Positions 35,028 to 48,046 of a stretch of 64,000 nucleotides of DNA are shown piece by piece. The notes under the pieces were generated by a model. It saw only the letters and a list, made by a program, of their open reading frames with translations, was not told where the DNA came from and made no database searches. Each line of letters begins with the position of its first letter. Within the stretch, counting starts at the first letter, position 1. Location: the NCBI GenBank assembly GCA_006176705.1, contig QRFJ01004305.1, positions 1 through 64,000 on the forward strand. The letters are read 5' to 3'. Made by a program: the position numbers and the translations under genes. Origin of the DNA: Cocos nucifera (taxonomy: Eukaryota > Streptophyta > Magnoliopsida > Arecales > Arecaceae).

Positions 35028-37510
35028 TGAAGGAAATAGATCTAGGATTTTAGGGTTAGATTTTGAAACTTTTCAAATCTACATAGCAGAAGTGATGAAT
35101 TAATCATATTAATTTATAAATACCAAAGAAAAATTCCTAGATCTAGGATCCTATTACATGATTAAAGCATGTAATTAAATCAAAAATTGAAAGATGAAAA
35201 TAAAAAATTCATGTTGATCATATCAATAAGAAAACTACACTAGATCAAATTTAGGTATGTAACAGGGAGATCATATCATCCTTACCTTAGCAAGTAAAGT
35301 TTCTTAACTCATTGATCTAGGCCTGAGGTTGTTGCTCTAAGTTGTACACATGTCCGGCCTCTATAGGTTGTCCACATGAGCCCTTGATCGCTAATTAGAA
35401 GTCCGATGCACGAAAATTAGTATAGTATGCTAGTACTGTGCTGATTCTTCTTCGATGGTCGATCTGGATCTTTCTTCTTGAAAACTTGGACTCTCCAACT
35501 TTCAGAAGGAAGGAGGAAGACTTGTGAATCTAAGATACCTCTCAAAAACTCACAAAAAGATGGAGGAAAAAATCTAGAGGAAAACCTTAGAAGACCCATC
35601 TTCTTCCTTATTTCTCTCACCAAGACACTAGGATCATGTCCTCTCAAAACCCCACTCCCAAGCCTGATTGCATGCAGCTCTTCCCATGCCCAAAGCTCTC
35701 TCTCTTAGATCTAGAATCTCTGAAAGAATCAAGCCCAAAGACCCATTATATAGATTGTTAGGATAGACTCCTTGTCTAGGTCAAATACCTAGCAAGGGAT
35801 GTCCAAAAAGGGCAAGACAAGGGGCATCCAACTCATGGATGCCCCTCTCTTTTTTTAGCCATGAACTACTTATTTTGTGTGCACAAATCCACTATTATAT
35901 CCCATGAAAAAATCAAAAAATAATCTAGGTAGAGGGTGGCACAAGGGAAAGAGTTTGAGTTTCCTAAAACTCTATCCAATAGGAATTCAAATTAGAAACT
36001 AACTTCCTAATTTGACTTGGTCCATAACCACTTATCATGTTAGAAAGAAGAGAAAGCTATGGGCATGCGTGAAGGCCTGGAGAGAGGTTTTTCCATGCAC
36101 AAAATTGTATAGAAGGCATGGTGAGGGCATTGGGACTAAGATGGCACAAGGATAGGGAGTCCTAGTCATACTAGGACTCCTATTTTGACTTAGTCTAACT
36201 TATTCTTTAGACCAAATTAAATTAGAATTAATTAAACCCAATTAGAGTAGGTTTAATCTAATTAAAATTCTAATTAAATTAGATTTAAATCTAATTTAAT
36301 TTTTAATTAAATTAGAGATGGGGTGCAAATAAGTCCTAATTGAACAAGGACTCGTTCTTCCTTGCAATTGGATTATCCAATAAACTAATTAAACTTGATC
36401 CAATCAAGTCTAAAATAAATCTAGATAAATTATATTTAATTAAACTTAATTTTAGCTCTCTGGCTTAATCATGTTAAGCCAATTAACAATTCAATTACTA
36501 ATAGATCCTCTTGCAATACTTGCACTAGATCAAACATCAATCATATTGATTGTTTAACCTAAAAATGATTCTTAATCATCGATCAACCATCCAATCAGAT
36601 CAAAAACTCTTATATGTATGATCCCATAGGTTTGATCCTAAGTCGATAGCATAGAAATAAATTTTTGTACCAATCAAAATGACCATCTAGCAATGGTATT
36701 CGATGGTTGGATAGGTCGAATGGATAGAACAACATCCTTAGAATCCATGTGGATATAGTTTTCATATAATCATCCCTTTGACCAAAATGCTCATAGGATG
36801 TCTTAGAGTTAAATTATCAACTCTGATTAGGTCATCCATATTGTATCTCAAAATATCAAATCCATCTTATGGATTATCTTGGTCAAGATTTTACTATATT
36901 GAAATACAGTGATGCATTCTTCTCTAATGCTTGTAGTGATCAATTCTATCTTGATCACTCACCGACTTTGTGTGTACTTGACTATGCCTAAAAATCTTCC
37001 ATTACTGAATTAGAAATTTAGTTAGTCTGGTACCAAAGCATAATGAGTTGCTTACAAGCCACTATGGTAATCTCAGGTCTAAGGAACATTTATACCTATA
37101 TCCCATTAGAGCAATTTTTTATAGCAGAATACTCTAGAGTTAATCACATTTAGTGATAATGTATCCATCCATCTCACTTGTACGTAATACCAGTATCTCC
37201 ATACTCCTTGGTTAAGAGGATAACCAACCTATATGGCATACAATGATCTATGCTCGATAAACACTATCATCCTAATTAACAATGTATCATTTGATCGTGA
37301 ATAGTTTAAAGATTAATCAATAAATCCTCTTTTTATCGAAACTAAATAATCCTATGAACTTCATCACAACAATGGAGTTCATTAAAAGATGTAGACTTTA
37401 TGATAAAAATGCCAAAATATTTATTTTATTTATTAATAAATTAATTATAATTATAAGATAGCTCAATCATCAATAGGCTGATGATTGACATTGGAACACA
37501 TTTTTCAATA
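35028..37510 (-). repeat. Solo LTR of family B in reverse orientation
   Basis: 2,483 bp flanked by perfect GTAGC duplications at 35023-35027 and 37511-37515. Removing it joins the RNase H of B2 in frame. Its minus-strand start aligns base for base over about 28 nt with the start of the LTR at 37762, and the matching continues (the Q-S-S-A-Y-like AT-rich start, then the block around 36650-36720). A minus-strand TATA lies near 35742-35749. No internal region is present, so this is a solo LTR left by LTR-LTR recombination. Confidence 0.85.
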
Positions 37511-37515
37511 GTAGC

Positions 37516-37761
37516 ACCCTCGGTAGATGGTCCGATCTTGCTCTACTATGATAGCACTAGAGTAATTACTTAAGTAAAGGAACCAAAGGCACAGTAGCAC
37601 ATAAAACACATACTGCATCACTACCATTTGGTCTGAGAGATCATGGACTGAGGTAACATCGATCTTCAGAAGATTGATAGAAAGGAGAACCTGATCGACC
37701 TCTTGACTAAAGCCTTGGTGGTAAAGGAGTTCGATAACCACAAGTCCAAGATGGGTATTAG
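37516..37761 (+). pseudogene. pol: B2 RNase H tail
   Basis: The reading resumes at V-A-P-S and ends at K-M-G-I near 37757. Compared with B1, about 35 bp including the polypurine tract are missing before the LTR. Confidence 0.8.
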
Positions 37762-40207
37762 TGTTGAGAATAGTATCCCAAAGTCAATCATCAGCCTATT
37801 GATGGTTGAGCTAATTTTGTATTTGTATATGAGTTATAAATAAATAAAATATTATTTTGGCATTTTCATCATAAATTCTTTGCATCTACTAAAGAGCTTC
37901 TATGTTGTGATGAAGTTCTTAGAATAATTTAGAATCAATAAAAAAGGATTTATCATTTAGTCCTTCAACCTATTTGCCATCAAATAATACATTATTACCA
38001 AGGATGATAATGTTTATCGAGTGTAGGTTGTTGTGTGCCATTTAGGTTGGTTGTCCTCTTAATCAAGAAATATGGAGACACTGGGATAGCATGCTAATGA
38101 GATATAGGGGTATATTTGCACTAAACATGACCAACTCCAAAGCTTTCTTTTGTCAAGATTTACTCTAAAGGGATATGGGTATAAGTATCCCTCTGACCTG
38201 AGATCACCATGGTGACTTTCAAGCAACTCACTATGCTTTGGTGTCGAACTACCTAAATTTTTAATTTAGTAAATGAAAGGTTTCTAGGCATAGTCAAGTA
38301 CTAGAGGAGTCGATGTGTGAATCAAGATGGGATTGATAACTCTAAGTTTCAAGAGTTGTGCTAAATTATATTTTAATTTAGCAAAGCCTTAGCTAGGATA
38401 ATTCTTATGAGGAGTCACAGGACTGATTGCATTGAAACATGATATGAATGTATTTTTCAAGATTGGTAGTTTAACTTTGAGACATCTTAAACACAGAAGT
38501 CAAATGGATGAATTATATGATAATCATATTTGAGTAGGTTCTAAATGTTACAATTGCGACTATTTGATCTATCCGGATGTCAGGTATCATTACTAGATGG
38601 TCACATCGATTAATATAGGAAGTGGTTTCTATGCTATCGGATTAGGTTCGAACCTACTGGATCGCATACATTAGAGATTCCTACCTGAGCTGATGGTTGA
38701 TGAAGAGTTTCGTTAGACTAGGACTCTATGATCAAGAGTTTCATTGGATTGGAACTTTGCAACCAAGAGTCCTACTGCATTAAAACTCTATATCCTACTC
38801 ATCTGAGATACTGTGATCAAGAGTCCTACTAGTTTGGGACTCTTTTATCATGAGTTCCACTCATTTGGGATACTGGTGTCAAGAGTCCCATTAGTTTAGA
38901 ACTCTTTGATCAAAAGTTTCATAGAGATGGGACTCTTTTGCTTAGACACCCACTGAATTTGGACTGTGTATATGAGATGTTTAATTAATAATTTAATTAC
39001 TAATTAACTTAATTTGATGGAGTAATGAGTTTTGGATCAAGTCCAATTGAATTGGATTCAAATCGATTTGATTGATTAGATTATGGATGACCTAATCGAT
39101 AAGGAGGTTTGATCCCTGATTTGATCAGGAGTTGGATTTAATTAATATTTGATTTAATTAAATTTAATTAAGCATAAATAAGTTGAATTTAATCTGGTTT
39201 ATTTGGACCTAGCCAAATTGGTTTGGATTAAGTTTAATTGGGTTAGGTCTATTAAGACTAGTTTGACTAGTCTTCCCTAGCACCACATCATTCTGACTTG
39301 CACCCATCTTATTCTATGAGAATTAGATTCTCATGCAACTTTTTCCATGCACAGAGGAGGCACACACCCTGATGTATCTTGCCTCATATGGATAAGAATC
39401 AGGTTGTTTTAATTTAAATTGAAATGAAGTTTGAATTTGAACCAACAACAACCTGTTCCTCATCCAACTACACGTTGCTAATGCTAAGTGGTGCTATTTA
39501 AAATGCATTTTTCTTAGTGGCGTGCTTACATCCCAAAGAGTGAGGAATCCCCTTCTGCGTGAGCCCCTTGTGTGTAAAAAAAAAATTCAGAAAAAAAATC
39601 CTAAGAGAAAGAATTTTGATAGAGGCGCAAGGTTTGGGTGAGTGCTGCCCTAGGGTTTTGGCATAGGGTTCGAGTGGAGATTTTGTGAGTTGCGAGTATC
39701 ATAAAATCATAGAATATCTAGGATAGCCTCATCTGCCTCTCCCCTTCCTCTGTTTGTGTTTTGGAGCATCCAAAAAATCCATGGAGATAGAATGAAATAG
39801 TTCGATCAAAATCAGTCATCGAAGCTTCTGGTGTCAAGCTAGCACTCAGGAGGAGCCGATTGGAATTAGGACCTTATGTGGACGATCCGTGGAGGCTAAA
39901 TGACCTATGTGGCTGTGTTGTGATGAGAGGACCACCCTAGTAGTATTTTAGTTATGGTGATCGACTATCCATGCAAGGTATTATGTTCTAAACACAAGTT
40001 ATGTAGCAATAATTAACATGATTTACTGCATGTTGATTTCTTTTTCAGATTTTTCTATGCATATATATCACATTTCAATCTTTATTGTAGGATTTGATTG
40101 ATCTAACTAATAGCTCATAGAAATTAATTAGATTAATTTTTAAATTTTGTTGCTTGATTTTTTAAAAAAAATTTGAAAGTAGAGCTAGAAACCCTGAGTT
40201 GTTTCCA
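37762..40207 (+). repeat. LTR shared by B2 and B3
   Basis: 2,446 bp, TGTTGAG to TTTCCA. On the left is the end of B2 pol. On the right is a degraded primer site and a family B leader, so the one LTR is the 3' LTR of B2 and the 5' LTR of B3. The hairpin repeat array lies at about 38703-38945. Confidence 0.82.
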
Positions 40208-40211
40208 TTAG

Positions 40212-40223
40212 TGGTATTGGTGC
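40212..40223 (+). other. Degraded primer binding site of B3
   Basis: TGGTATTGGTGC, 4 nt after the LTR, corresponds to TGGTATCAGAGC with several changes. Confidence 0.6.
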
Positions 40224-40778
40224 ACTAGGTTGTTCAATATGATGTATATGCTTTTAAAATCTAAAAGTAGTATATTTGATATATTTTATATTCGAGTAGC
40301 TTAGTAATTGAGCTTGAATGAGCTACCAAGCCATCTAGTCATAAGGGACAAGCATGGTTTAAAGGCCATCTCCTCCTATTCGATGGGATTCTCTTATGGT
40401 GGTAGGGGTGCTATCGTAAACTTATTCATGAAGATAAATGGCAAAAGAAGTTTTAAAAATATTTCAATCTATACTTTTAATCATGAATGTATTAGATTAG
40501 ATCTAAATTTAGATTCATAATTTTATTTTATGTATTATACATAAACCTACAACTAGTACCTATTTATGAAATGAGCTGACCTATTGTTTGAAATGAGTCG
40601 ACCCATTTAGTGGATAGTACAAGATTATAATAAATTTTTTAAAAATTAAAATTATTTTTAAAATATTGAATCTCAATCCATCAGTCCAAAATATAATTAA
40701 AAATTAAGGATTATAAATTAGGATCTAGAATTATGAATTAAAGATCCTAAGTCATGAGCATAAAATTTGGGTTATGAG
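40224..40778 (+). other. B3 leader, first part
   Basis: Non-coding. The hairpin arms are CATAAGGGA (40340-40348) and TCTCTTATG (40390-40398), with an inner TCCTA/TGGGA stem. It ends at the ATGAG duplication (40774-40778) made by A3 and continues at 58713. Confidence 0.78.
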
Positions 40779-41272
40779 TGTTAGACATGTGTGCCCTAAA
40801 AGCCAGAATTGACTGACAGTTGTACTAACACATCGAAAGGTAAAATTAAAATTTTGATTATAAATAATAAAATAGATTATTTTCTATCATAATATGTATT
40901 TGAAAGTATCTTTAATACATCCCTTACGTTAATGGTAATGATAGTTCATATTTCAAGAGTTGAAAATTTAAGACATAAATTTTTATTATTAACTCATAAA
41001 ATGCGACCGTAGGATCATCATCAATGTGATGATTGATGCAAAAGATTTGTGTACGATCGCTTCTTTAGGATAGATTAGCCTTGAGTCTATGGTGTAGAGA
41101 CACCAGAGCGAGAGTACAGGTACTCGTTAGAGAACAAGGACACTAAGCATGACCATCTTGAGCAGTCATGAGGAAGTCTACCTTCTCATCGATGACTGGC
41201 TCGAAGCTATAGTGGTATGATTGGTTCTTTGACCTGAGGTACATCGGCAGTTCACCTTAAGGGTGTTATAGT
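40779..41272 (+). repeat. A3 5' LTR, first part
   Basis: Starts TGTTAGACATG and matches the A3 3' LTR up to the point where A5 begins. The expected A5 duplication is ATAGT (41268-41272). Confidence 0.88.
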
Positions 41273-41551
41273 TGTTAGATATATGTGTCCTAGAAGCAAA
41301 AATTGGCCGACACTTGTAATACACTTCTAGGGGCAAAATTATAATTTTGACTATAATCAATAAAATGGGTTACTTTCTATTACATATGTGTATTTAGTGT
41401 CTGTGATACATCCTTTGAGTTAATGGTAATGATAATTCATATTTTCAAGAGTTGAAAATTTAAGACAGGAATAATCATTATTAACTCATAAAATGCTTCC
41501 GACTATAGGATCATCATGAGGATGGTGATTGATCCAGAAGAATTGGTGTAT
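41273..41551 (+). repeat. A5: start of a young family A LTR, cut by the gap
   Basis: TGTTAGATATATG and the following 279 bp match the LTRs of A1 closely and in forward orientation. The rest of this insertion is not in the assembly. Confidence 0.85.
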
Positions 41552-41777
41552 NNNNNNNNNNNNNNNNNNNNNNNNNNNNNNNNNNNNNNNNNNNNNNNNN
41601 NNNNNNNNNNNNNNNNNNNNNNNNNNNNNNNNNNNNNNNNNNNNNNNNNNNNNNNNNNNNNNNNNNNNNNNNNNNNNNNNNNNNNNNNNNNNNNNNNNNN
41701 NNNNNNNNNNNNNNNNNNNNNNNNNNNNNNNNNNNNNNNNNNNNNNNNNNNNNNNNNNNNNNNNNNNNNNNNNNNNN
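41552..41777. other. Assembly gap of 226 N
   Basis: The gap separates a forward family A LTR from reverse-strand family A integrase. Open frames called across it are artefacts. Confidence 0.99.
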
Positions 41778-42440
41778 CGCACACATCAGTATGTACTAGG
41801 GCAAGGAGATCTGTGGCCCTCTCCCCATGTCCAACAAAAGGGAGTTTAGTCATTTTGCCTTGAAGACAAGATTCACAAGTTGGATATGACTCAGAAGTCA
41901 ATGGACTCAATAGCCCATTTTTCTCCAATTTGTTGATCCTATCTTCTGCTATATGACCTAATCTCAGGTGCCATAGATATCTGTCATTTGGACTATCCCT
42001 AGGTCATTTGGCATTCACGTTTTGCTCGATAGTTAGAACAGGTACATCAATATGTAGCTGATAAAGACCATTAATAAGGAAACCATTTGCAATTTTATTT
42101 CTTTCATAAAGAATGTTACAATGGTCCTTAAAGAAGGTGATCACATAACCTTCTTGTGCTAAGCATGAAACAGAAATCAAATTCCTGCTAGCTGCAGGCA
42201 CAAAATAACAGTCTTTCAAAACTAAGTCTAAACCAGATGGTAATCGAAGAGGGTATGTTCCCACGGCTACTGCAGCAACTCTTGCTCCATTACCGATGCG
42301 TAGGATCATGTCTCCATCCCTCAGCCTCCTGCTATCCTCAAGACCCTGCATAGAAGTGCACAGATGAGCACTAGAACCAGAGTCAAGCACCCAACTGGAT
42401 GCAGAAGAAACCGTAAGGTTAGACTCAATAACGAGCATAC
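41778..42440 (-). pseudogene. pol: A6 protease and integrase N-terminus
   Basis: The protease D-S-G-S active site (near 42380) and the integrase zinc domain C-E-S-C (near 41873) are intact. The open frame 42438-42004 covers the protease. The reading continues to H-T-D-V-C, the first catalytic aspartate region of integrase, at the gap edge. A shift near 42000 separates the two open pieces. Confidence 0.88.
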
Positions 42441-43278
42441 CTCCAGAAGGACCTTCCTTCTTGTTCTTCAGGGTGGCCAGGTAAGTAGGGCAGTTCCGCT
42501 TCCAATGGCCGTCGCTGTTGCAATGGAAACACTTTCCTTTGCCATCGGCCTTTTTCTTCGGCTTCTGCCTTCTTCTTCTTTGATCCTTCCACCTTTTGCT
42601 TTTTCACAGACTTCTTTTTCTTTCCATAAGACTTTCTTTTGGAAGAAGTCCGTTCCATAGCAAGAACTGAGCCTTTAGAACCTTTCATAGAAAGCTCAGC
42701 GGTAACCAGCATATTCATTAACTTCGGCCAAGGAATTCTTGAAGTTTATGCATGTGGTAATTCATGATGAATTGCCCATATGCATCAGTCAAGGATTGCA
42801 GAATAATATCGTTCTGCAGGTCCAAGTCCAACTTCACACCGAGCTTCTCAAGCTCTTCCATGTCCTTGATCATTGTCAGACAGTGATCTTGGACTGACTG
42901 CCCATCACGCATCTTAGCCTTAAAAAGTCATTTTGTGACTTGATATTTGGCTGCGCGACTCTGTTCACCAAACATCTCCTGCAGGTGAGCCAACATTTGG
43001 CGAGCAGTCCCGATATCCTCATGTTGGCGCTGGAGCTCATCAGACATCGAGCCCAACATGTAATATCTGGCCTTATTATCTTCGTCAATCCATTTTTCCA
43101 GAGATGCTCTCTGTTCAACAGATGGACAGGCTGGTAATGTGGGAGGGTCCTGGTCCAAAACATGGGTTAACTTCTCGAAACCCAAAATAATTTTGTAGTT
43201 CCTGAGCCAATCTTTATAATTGGGTCCAGTCAGTCTATGTGTGTCCAGGATACGTGCCAATGGGTTGGACGCAGACAT
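42425..43278 (-). pseudogene. gag: A6 gag
   Basis: The start ATG is at 43278-43276. The N-terminal capsid part is intact for about 117 codons, then a TGA at 42930-42928, the same position as in A1. Further single extra bases occur near 42725, 42734 and 42563. The zinc knuckle C-F-H-C-N-S-D-G-H-W-K-R-N-C is complete in the correct frame near 42540-42495, unlike A1. Confidence 0.88.
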
Positions 43279-45135
43279 TTTCCTGTAGAGAGTCAAAGAT
43301 TCTAGTTAGATACTGTAATTTTGACTTGACCAATTTATTTAGGGATTTTATTTTTAAACAAATTAGCTCCCACTATTTTCTCGGATCCCTACACTCCCTC
43401 TGTAGAGATGCAAAAATCTCCACGATTAATGATTTCTAGTGGGTGGTGCGGTCTCACCAACTGACTCATCACCTCACCTAACAGTTATTGGTGATGGGTT
43501 AGCCAATGAGTGAACAACTCTTGTTCAATGATTCTCTAATCATGGTGCACCCAAACTTGGTCTCTAATTCATGAATCTCACCGTATCCGAAATATTGATC
43601 CACTCCTTAGTTAAGTCAGACCCACCATTTGCATAGACTGGGTTCCTAATTGAGTCTCTCACCGTATCCGAAATATTGAGCCCAACTCATCCTCCAGCCC
43701 ATAGCATCCAATGCCTAATAGACATGGTTGCATCTTCCCGGTGCAACTGAGCCACTGTATCCAGCCGAGAACAATCAACCCCGGGAAGGGCCCGCACATC
43801 TACAATGGTGGAAGACCTCAGACTTAATCTTTTCTTAGGGAGAATTGATTCAGGTCTCATTAAACTAGACTTGGCTTAGTCATAACAATTATGACTAACC
43901 TAGTGGCATGGGTTAGCTCGGATTATTGACCACCTCAGATCAGAACTGTGTCAACAGATATGGCCAGGTAAGTGAGACCGGTGGAAGGAATATGCCATTA
44001 ACTCGTACAAGAACGCATTCAGGTCGAGTAGCTTCCAATTAAAAACCAGTCGATCGTCTGTGCCAAACTTACCTTAGACACCAAATTGTTGAGTCAGAAC
44101 CAATTGGGTTAGCCTACAATCCAGACTCTAACCTCTGAGCCTAATTAGGTCTTGCTTGATCGTGACTCGATCTTGACCCAGACTTAATCCTATTAGGCTG
44201 GTCAATTTAAGCATTGTTGATCCCATCTAACCAACTCTTGATTCGGTTTGATCAACCGCTTAGACCTAATTGAGCTACCCAAGCCCGAACCCAGTATTAT
44301 GAATATGTCTTAGATCTAAAATTCTCAATTTTAGACCTAATTAATATTCCATAAACTTAATTCTTAATTAAGTAGGGTTCATAAACAAAATATGCACAAT
44401 AAATCCTAGGGTTTCAGGATCTAGGGTTTTGCAGAAAGTAAGTTTTGGGTTTCTGATTAAGGACGAACACGCAGCACCCCTACACATCATAAGAACACCC
44501 CATCGAATGGGAAGAGAGGGCCTTTAAACCCTTCTTCATTCTTATGACCGGACGGCCAAGAGGAACGCCTTAATCAGGAACATTCAATACTACAAAACAA
44601 TATTAGATCTATATCATATATCTCATATATAAATTAGATCTAATCATGGCATATTTTGCATACATCTCATGTATCAAATCATGCATATTTTTAGATCTAA
44701 ATTATCTCATAATAATCTAAAAAATTAGATTTAAATTGATCTAATCAAAATAAATTCTAATCTAGATAATTATGTAGAACTATTCTACAACTAGTCTAGA
44801 CATGCATCAATCATATCTCATATGATATTCAAAAATTAAATAATTTTTATTTGCTATTTTTTAGATGTTATTATAATACTTATAATATCAAAAAATAGTA
44901 AATAAAAAGATCTAAAATATGATTTAATCAGATTAAATCAAAAATATGCAAGACTATTCTATAGAACTATTCTATTCTAGAACTAGTCATGCATATCTTC
45001 TAATCTTAGATCCAAATTATTTAATTTTAATTTTTTCTGATTTCAGATCTGATCACATCTCATGTGACATCTGAAAATCACTTATTTTCTAATTAAAATA
45101 AATTTAAAATTAGATCTAAATAATTTAGAACCATG
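43279..45135 (-). other. A6 5' leader with candidate intron and hairpin
   Basis: On the minus strand, donor AGGTAAGT is at 44074-44067, its complement ACTTACCT at 43973-43966, and the acceptor AG at 43284-43283, giving a candidate intron of 790 nt. The hairpin TCATAAGAA...TTCTTATGA lies around 44555-44485. Confidence 0.72.
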
Positions 45136-45147
45136 GCTCTGATACCA
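45136..45147 (-). other. A6 primer binding site (initiator Met-tRNA)
   Basis: Reads TGGTATCAGAGC on the minus strand, 2 nt from the LTR. Confidence 0.93.
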
Positions 45148-45149
45148 GT

Positions 45150-47442
45150 TGAAGGGAAATCCTGATTTCCCGGTCCAGGTTCGTTCAGATCTGATCAGAT
45201 CAAGAGATATATTTCAAAAATTTTTCTCTTGATCTCAATCAGATCTTGATATATTTTAGATCTAATTCTTATTATTTTAATAAAATAAAATTAAAAGATA
45301 AATTAAATCAAATTTAATTTACCTGATCTGGGTAATCCTATTACCCTGTTGATGATCCTGTTTGCAGCGGAAGGTTCTGGATCTTAGCCACGCAAGCGCC
45401 TGGCCTCTACCGGTATCCACTCGGGTTGGATCTAGAGATCCTCTTCTTCTCTATCACACCTCCAAAAATTAGATCTGGATCTGATCTGGAGGATCTTCAA
45501 AACTCTTTTGAAGATGAGCAGTCGTCCTTTGCAGCAGCGCAGCCTTCTTATTTTTGATCGCCTTTCTTTGATCTGAATCGCACCAACCAAGGTCCAAAAC
45601 TCCTTTTGGACGTGGAGAGCAAGGGGAGAAGAGACTATGGCATGGAGAAGGAGGGGAGAGGCAGCCTTGGGGCATGGAGAAACTATGATCTCATCATATC
45701 TCTATTATCTCATACAATCTGAGTTGGATACAGGGTCTTATTTATAGACTAGCTGTGATCCAACTCCTCTTCTTCCCAACCAATCACAACCCTTTGTGAA
45801 ATCAGATCTAAATCTGATTGGTGGGAATAGAGTCCCCTGGATTCCTCCTTAGAGGGCGCCTAAGACCAGTCAAAGTTGGTTCTTAGAAGAACTCTAATTG
45901 GAATCCAAAAAGGAGATGGAGTCCTTGTCCAACAAGGACTCCTAGGCGCCTCCAACTTGGGCACACGCCTAGGGTGGCGTGCGCCCTTCTCCTTGCCAGG
46001 TTCTGGCAGGGGGACAGGCCCCCACCAGCTCTCCAATAGGTGCATGACATGTGGTCAAAAGTCAAAGTGTCAATGGTCAACGTTTGACCAGTCAAAGGTA
46101 GACTTTTGACCAAAGTCAAAGAACAAGAAATGGCAGGTGACCAAAAATGGCAGGTAGTGTCTTACAAATAAGACAACCTTTTCTGACTTGGACAACCTCC
46201 TGTCAGACCATATGAAGGCCTCTGTTTGAGCACAAACTCCTTTGGCTCAGACAGGACAACTTATTTATGATAGCAAAAGAAGAACGTTAGGTTCAATCGA
46301 GTGCTAGCACGATTTCCTTGAACCTAATTGAATCTCATTCAGATCAATTGAACTAGATCAGTTCAATTGATGATCACCAGATTCAAACCCTTATTTGTGT
46401 GACCCAGTTAGGTTCAGTTCTGTATGGTAATGGGATATGTCATGATCTCTATCATTGACATCATCGAAACTCCTTTCGATGGATCAGAACTCTTCTGATT
46501 CGAACAGCTAGAATGATCGATCATCTAAATCATTCTAATTGCTCCCAAAATCCACCAGTGACACCTAGCAGTATATGGTGGCAACCCATCAGAGCTGAAT
46601 GCGAACCTCTTGGTGCAGCTACCTGTGTGATTCAGTTCTTCTATCTTGAGCCCCGATCAGATTAGGGTTAAGGTGAACTCGTCAAACCCTAGTCTCTGTC
46701 ATATGATGTAATCATTCGATTCGAGTCCAATGTGAAAATCTAAATAGAAACTCTTTCTATTATTTCACTCTACCATGGCCATGGATTTCTGGACTTGATT
46801 CTCATGATCATCATAGGGCTACTCCTCTACCACCGAGGTAGATAGATTCCATCTTGATGCAATCCAGTTCCTACAATGAACATGCTCATAGCCAACATAC
46901 ACCTCAGGGTTCCATATGGCTAGGAGACCGAGTAATGGTGTAGTCAAACTATAACACCCTCAAGGTGAACTGCCGATGCATCTCAGGTCAAAGAACCAGA
47001 CACACTACTGCAGCATCGAGTCAGTCATTGACGAGAAGGTAGACTCCCTAATGACTACTCGAGGTGGTCACGCTCAGTGCCCTCATTCTCTAACGAGTAC
47101 CTGTACTCTCGCTTCGGTGTCTCCACACCGTAGACTCAAGACTCATCTACTAAAGAGAAGCGATTGTACACCAACCTTCCGGATCAATCACCATCCTCAT
47201 GATGATCCTATGGTCAGGAGCAATTTATGAGTTAATAATGATTATTCATGTCTTAAATTTTCAACTCTTGAAAATATGAATTATCATTACCATTAACTCA
47301 AAGGATGTATCACAGACACTAAATACACATATGTGATAGAAAATAACCCATTTATTGATTTTAGTCAAAATTATAATTTTGCACCTAGAAGTATATTACA
47401 AGTGTCAGCCAATTCTGGCTTCTAGAGCACATATATCTAACA
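45150..47442 (-). repeat. A6 5' LTR
   Basis: 2,293 bp; TGTTAG to TTCA on the minus strand. The W-box-like cluster is at about 46056-46120. Confidence 0.93.
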
Positions 47443-48046
47443 TAGCAGGAGGCTGAGGGATGGTGAGATGATCCTATGCATCGAAAATGGAGCAAGGGTT
47501 GCTGCTGTGGCCATAGGAACCTATCCTCTTTGACTACCTTCTGACTTAGATTTAGTACTTAGGGATTGTTATTATGTGCCTGCCACAAGCAAGAATTTGA
47601 TTTATATTTTATATTTAGCACAAGAAGGCTATGTAATTAGTTTTCTTAAGGACCATTATAATATTTTTTATGAAAGAAATAAAATTGCAAATGATTTTCT
47701 CATTAACGATCTCTACCAGTTACATATTGATGTATCTATCTTTATTATCGAGCAAAATGTGAATCATAAAATGACCCAAGGATAGTCCAAATGATAGGTA
47801 TCTATGGCACTTAAGGCTAGGTCATATAGTAGAAGATAGGGTTAATAAATTGAAGAAAATTAGACTATTGAGTCCATTGACTTTTGAGTTATATCCAATT
47901 TATGAATCATATCTTCATGGCAAAATGACTAAGCTTCCTTTTGTACGACATGAGAAAAGGGCCATGGATCTACTTGCCTTAGTACATACTGACGTGTGCA
48001 GCCCATTTGATGTGTCGGTTAGAGGCAACTTTGATTACTTCATAAT
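47443..48046 (+). pseudogene. pol: A3 protease and integrase N-terminus
   Basis: The sequence begins inside protease just after the A6 edge and runs into integrase until D inserts at 48047. The zinc domain retains W-H-L-R-L-G-H near 47806, but the C-E-S-C motif reads Y-E-S-Y near 47905, so both zinc cysteines are lost through G-to-A changes. The first catalytic aspartate (H-T-D-V-C) is retained near 47988. Open pieces are 47576-47785 and 47850-48046. The reading resumes at 54036. Confidence 0.88.

Larger units (their letters stand above)
41778..47442 (-). mobile_element. A6: young family A copia element in reverse, 3' half missing
   Basis: On the minus strand, from right to left: 5' LTR (47442-45150), primer site, leader, gag, protease and the start of integrase, ending at the gap. 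It is closely similar to A1. To its right lies A3 protease sequence; the expected duplication is TAGCA (47443-47447), and its partner is not visible. Confidence 0.9.

Noticed and set aside
35417..35708. Overlapping 76-codon frames on both strands
   Set aside because: Both lie in the reverse solo LTR and are not supported by any recognised motif.
41486..41928. Open frames spanning the N gap on both strands
   Set aside because: They exist only because N codons are not read as stops.
41273..47442. One large inverted-repeat element or hairpin formed by A5 and A6
   Set aside because: A single insertion cannot begin with a forward LTR start on the left and also end with a reverse LTR start on the right; two insertions or a faulty join explain it better.
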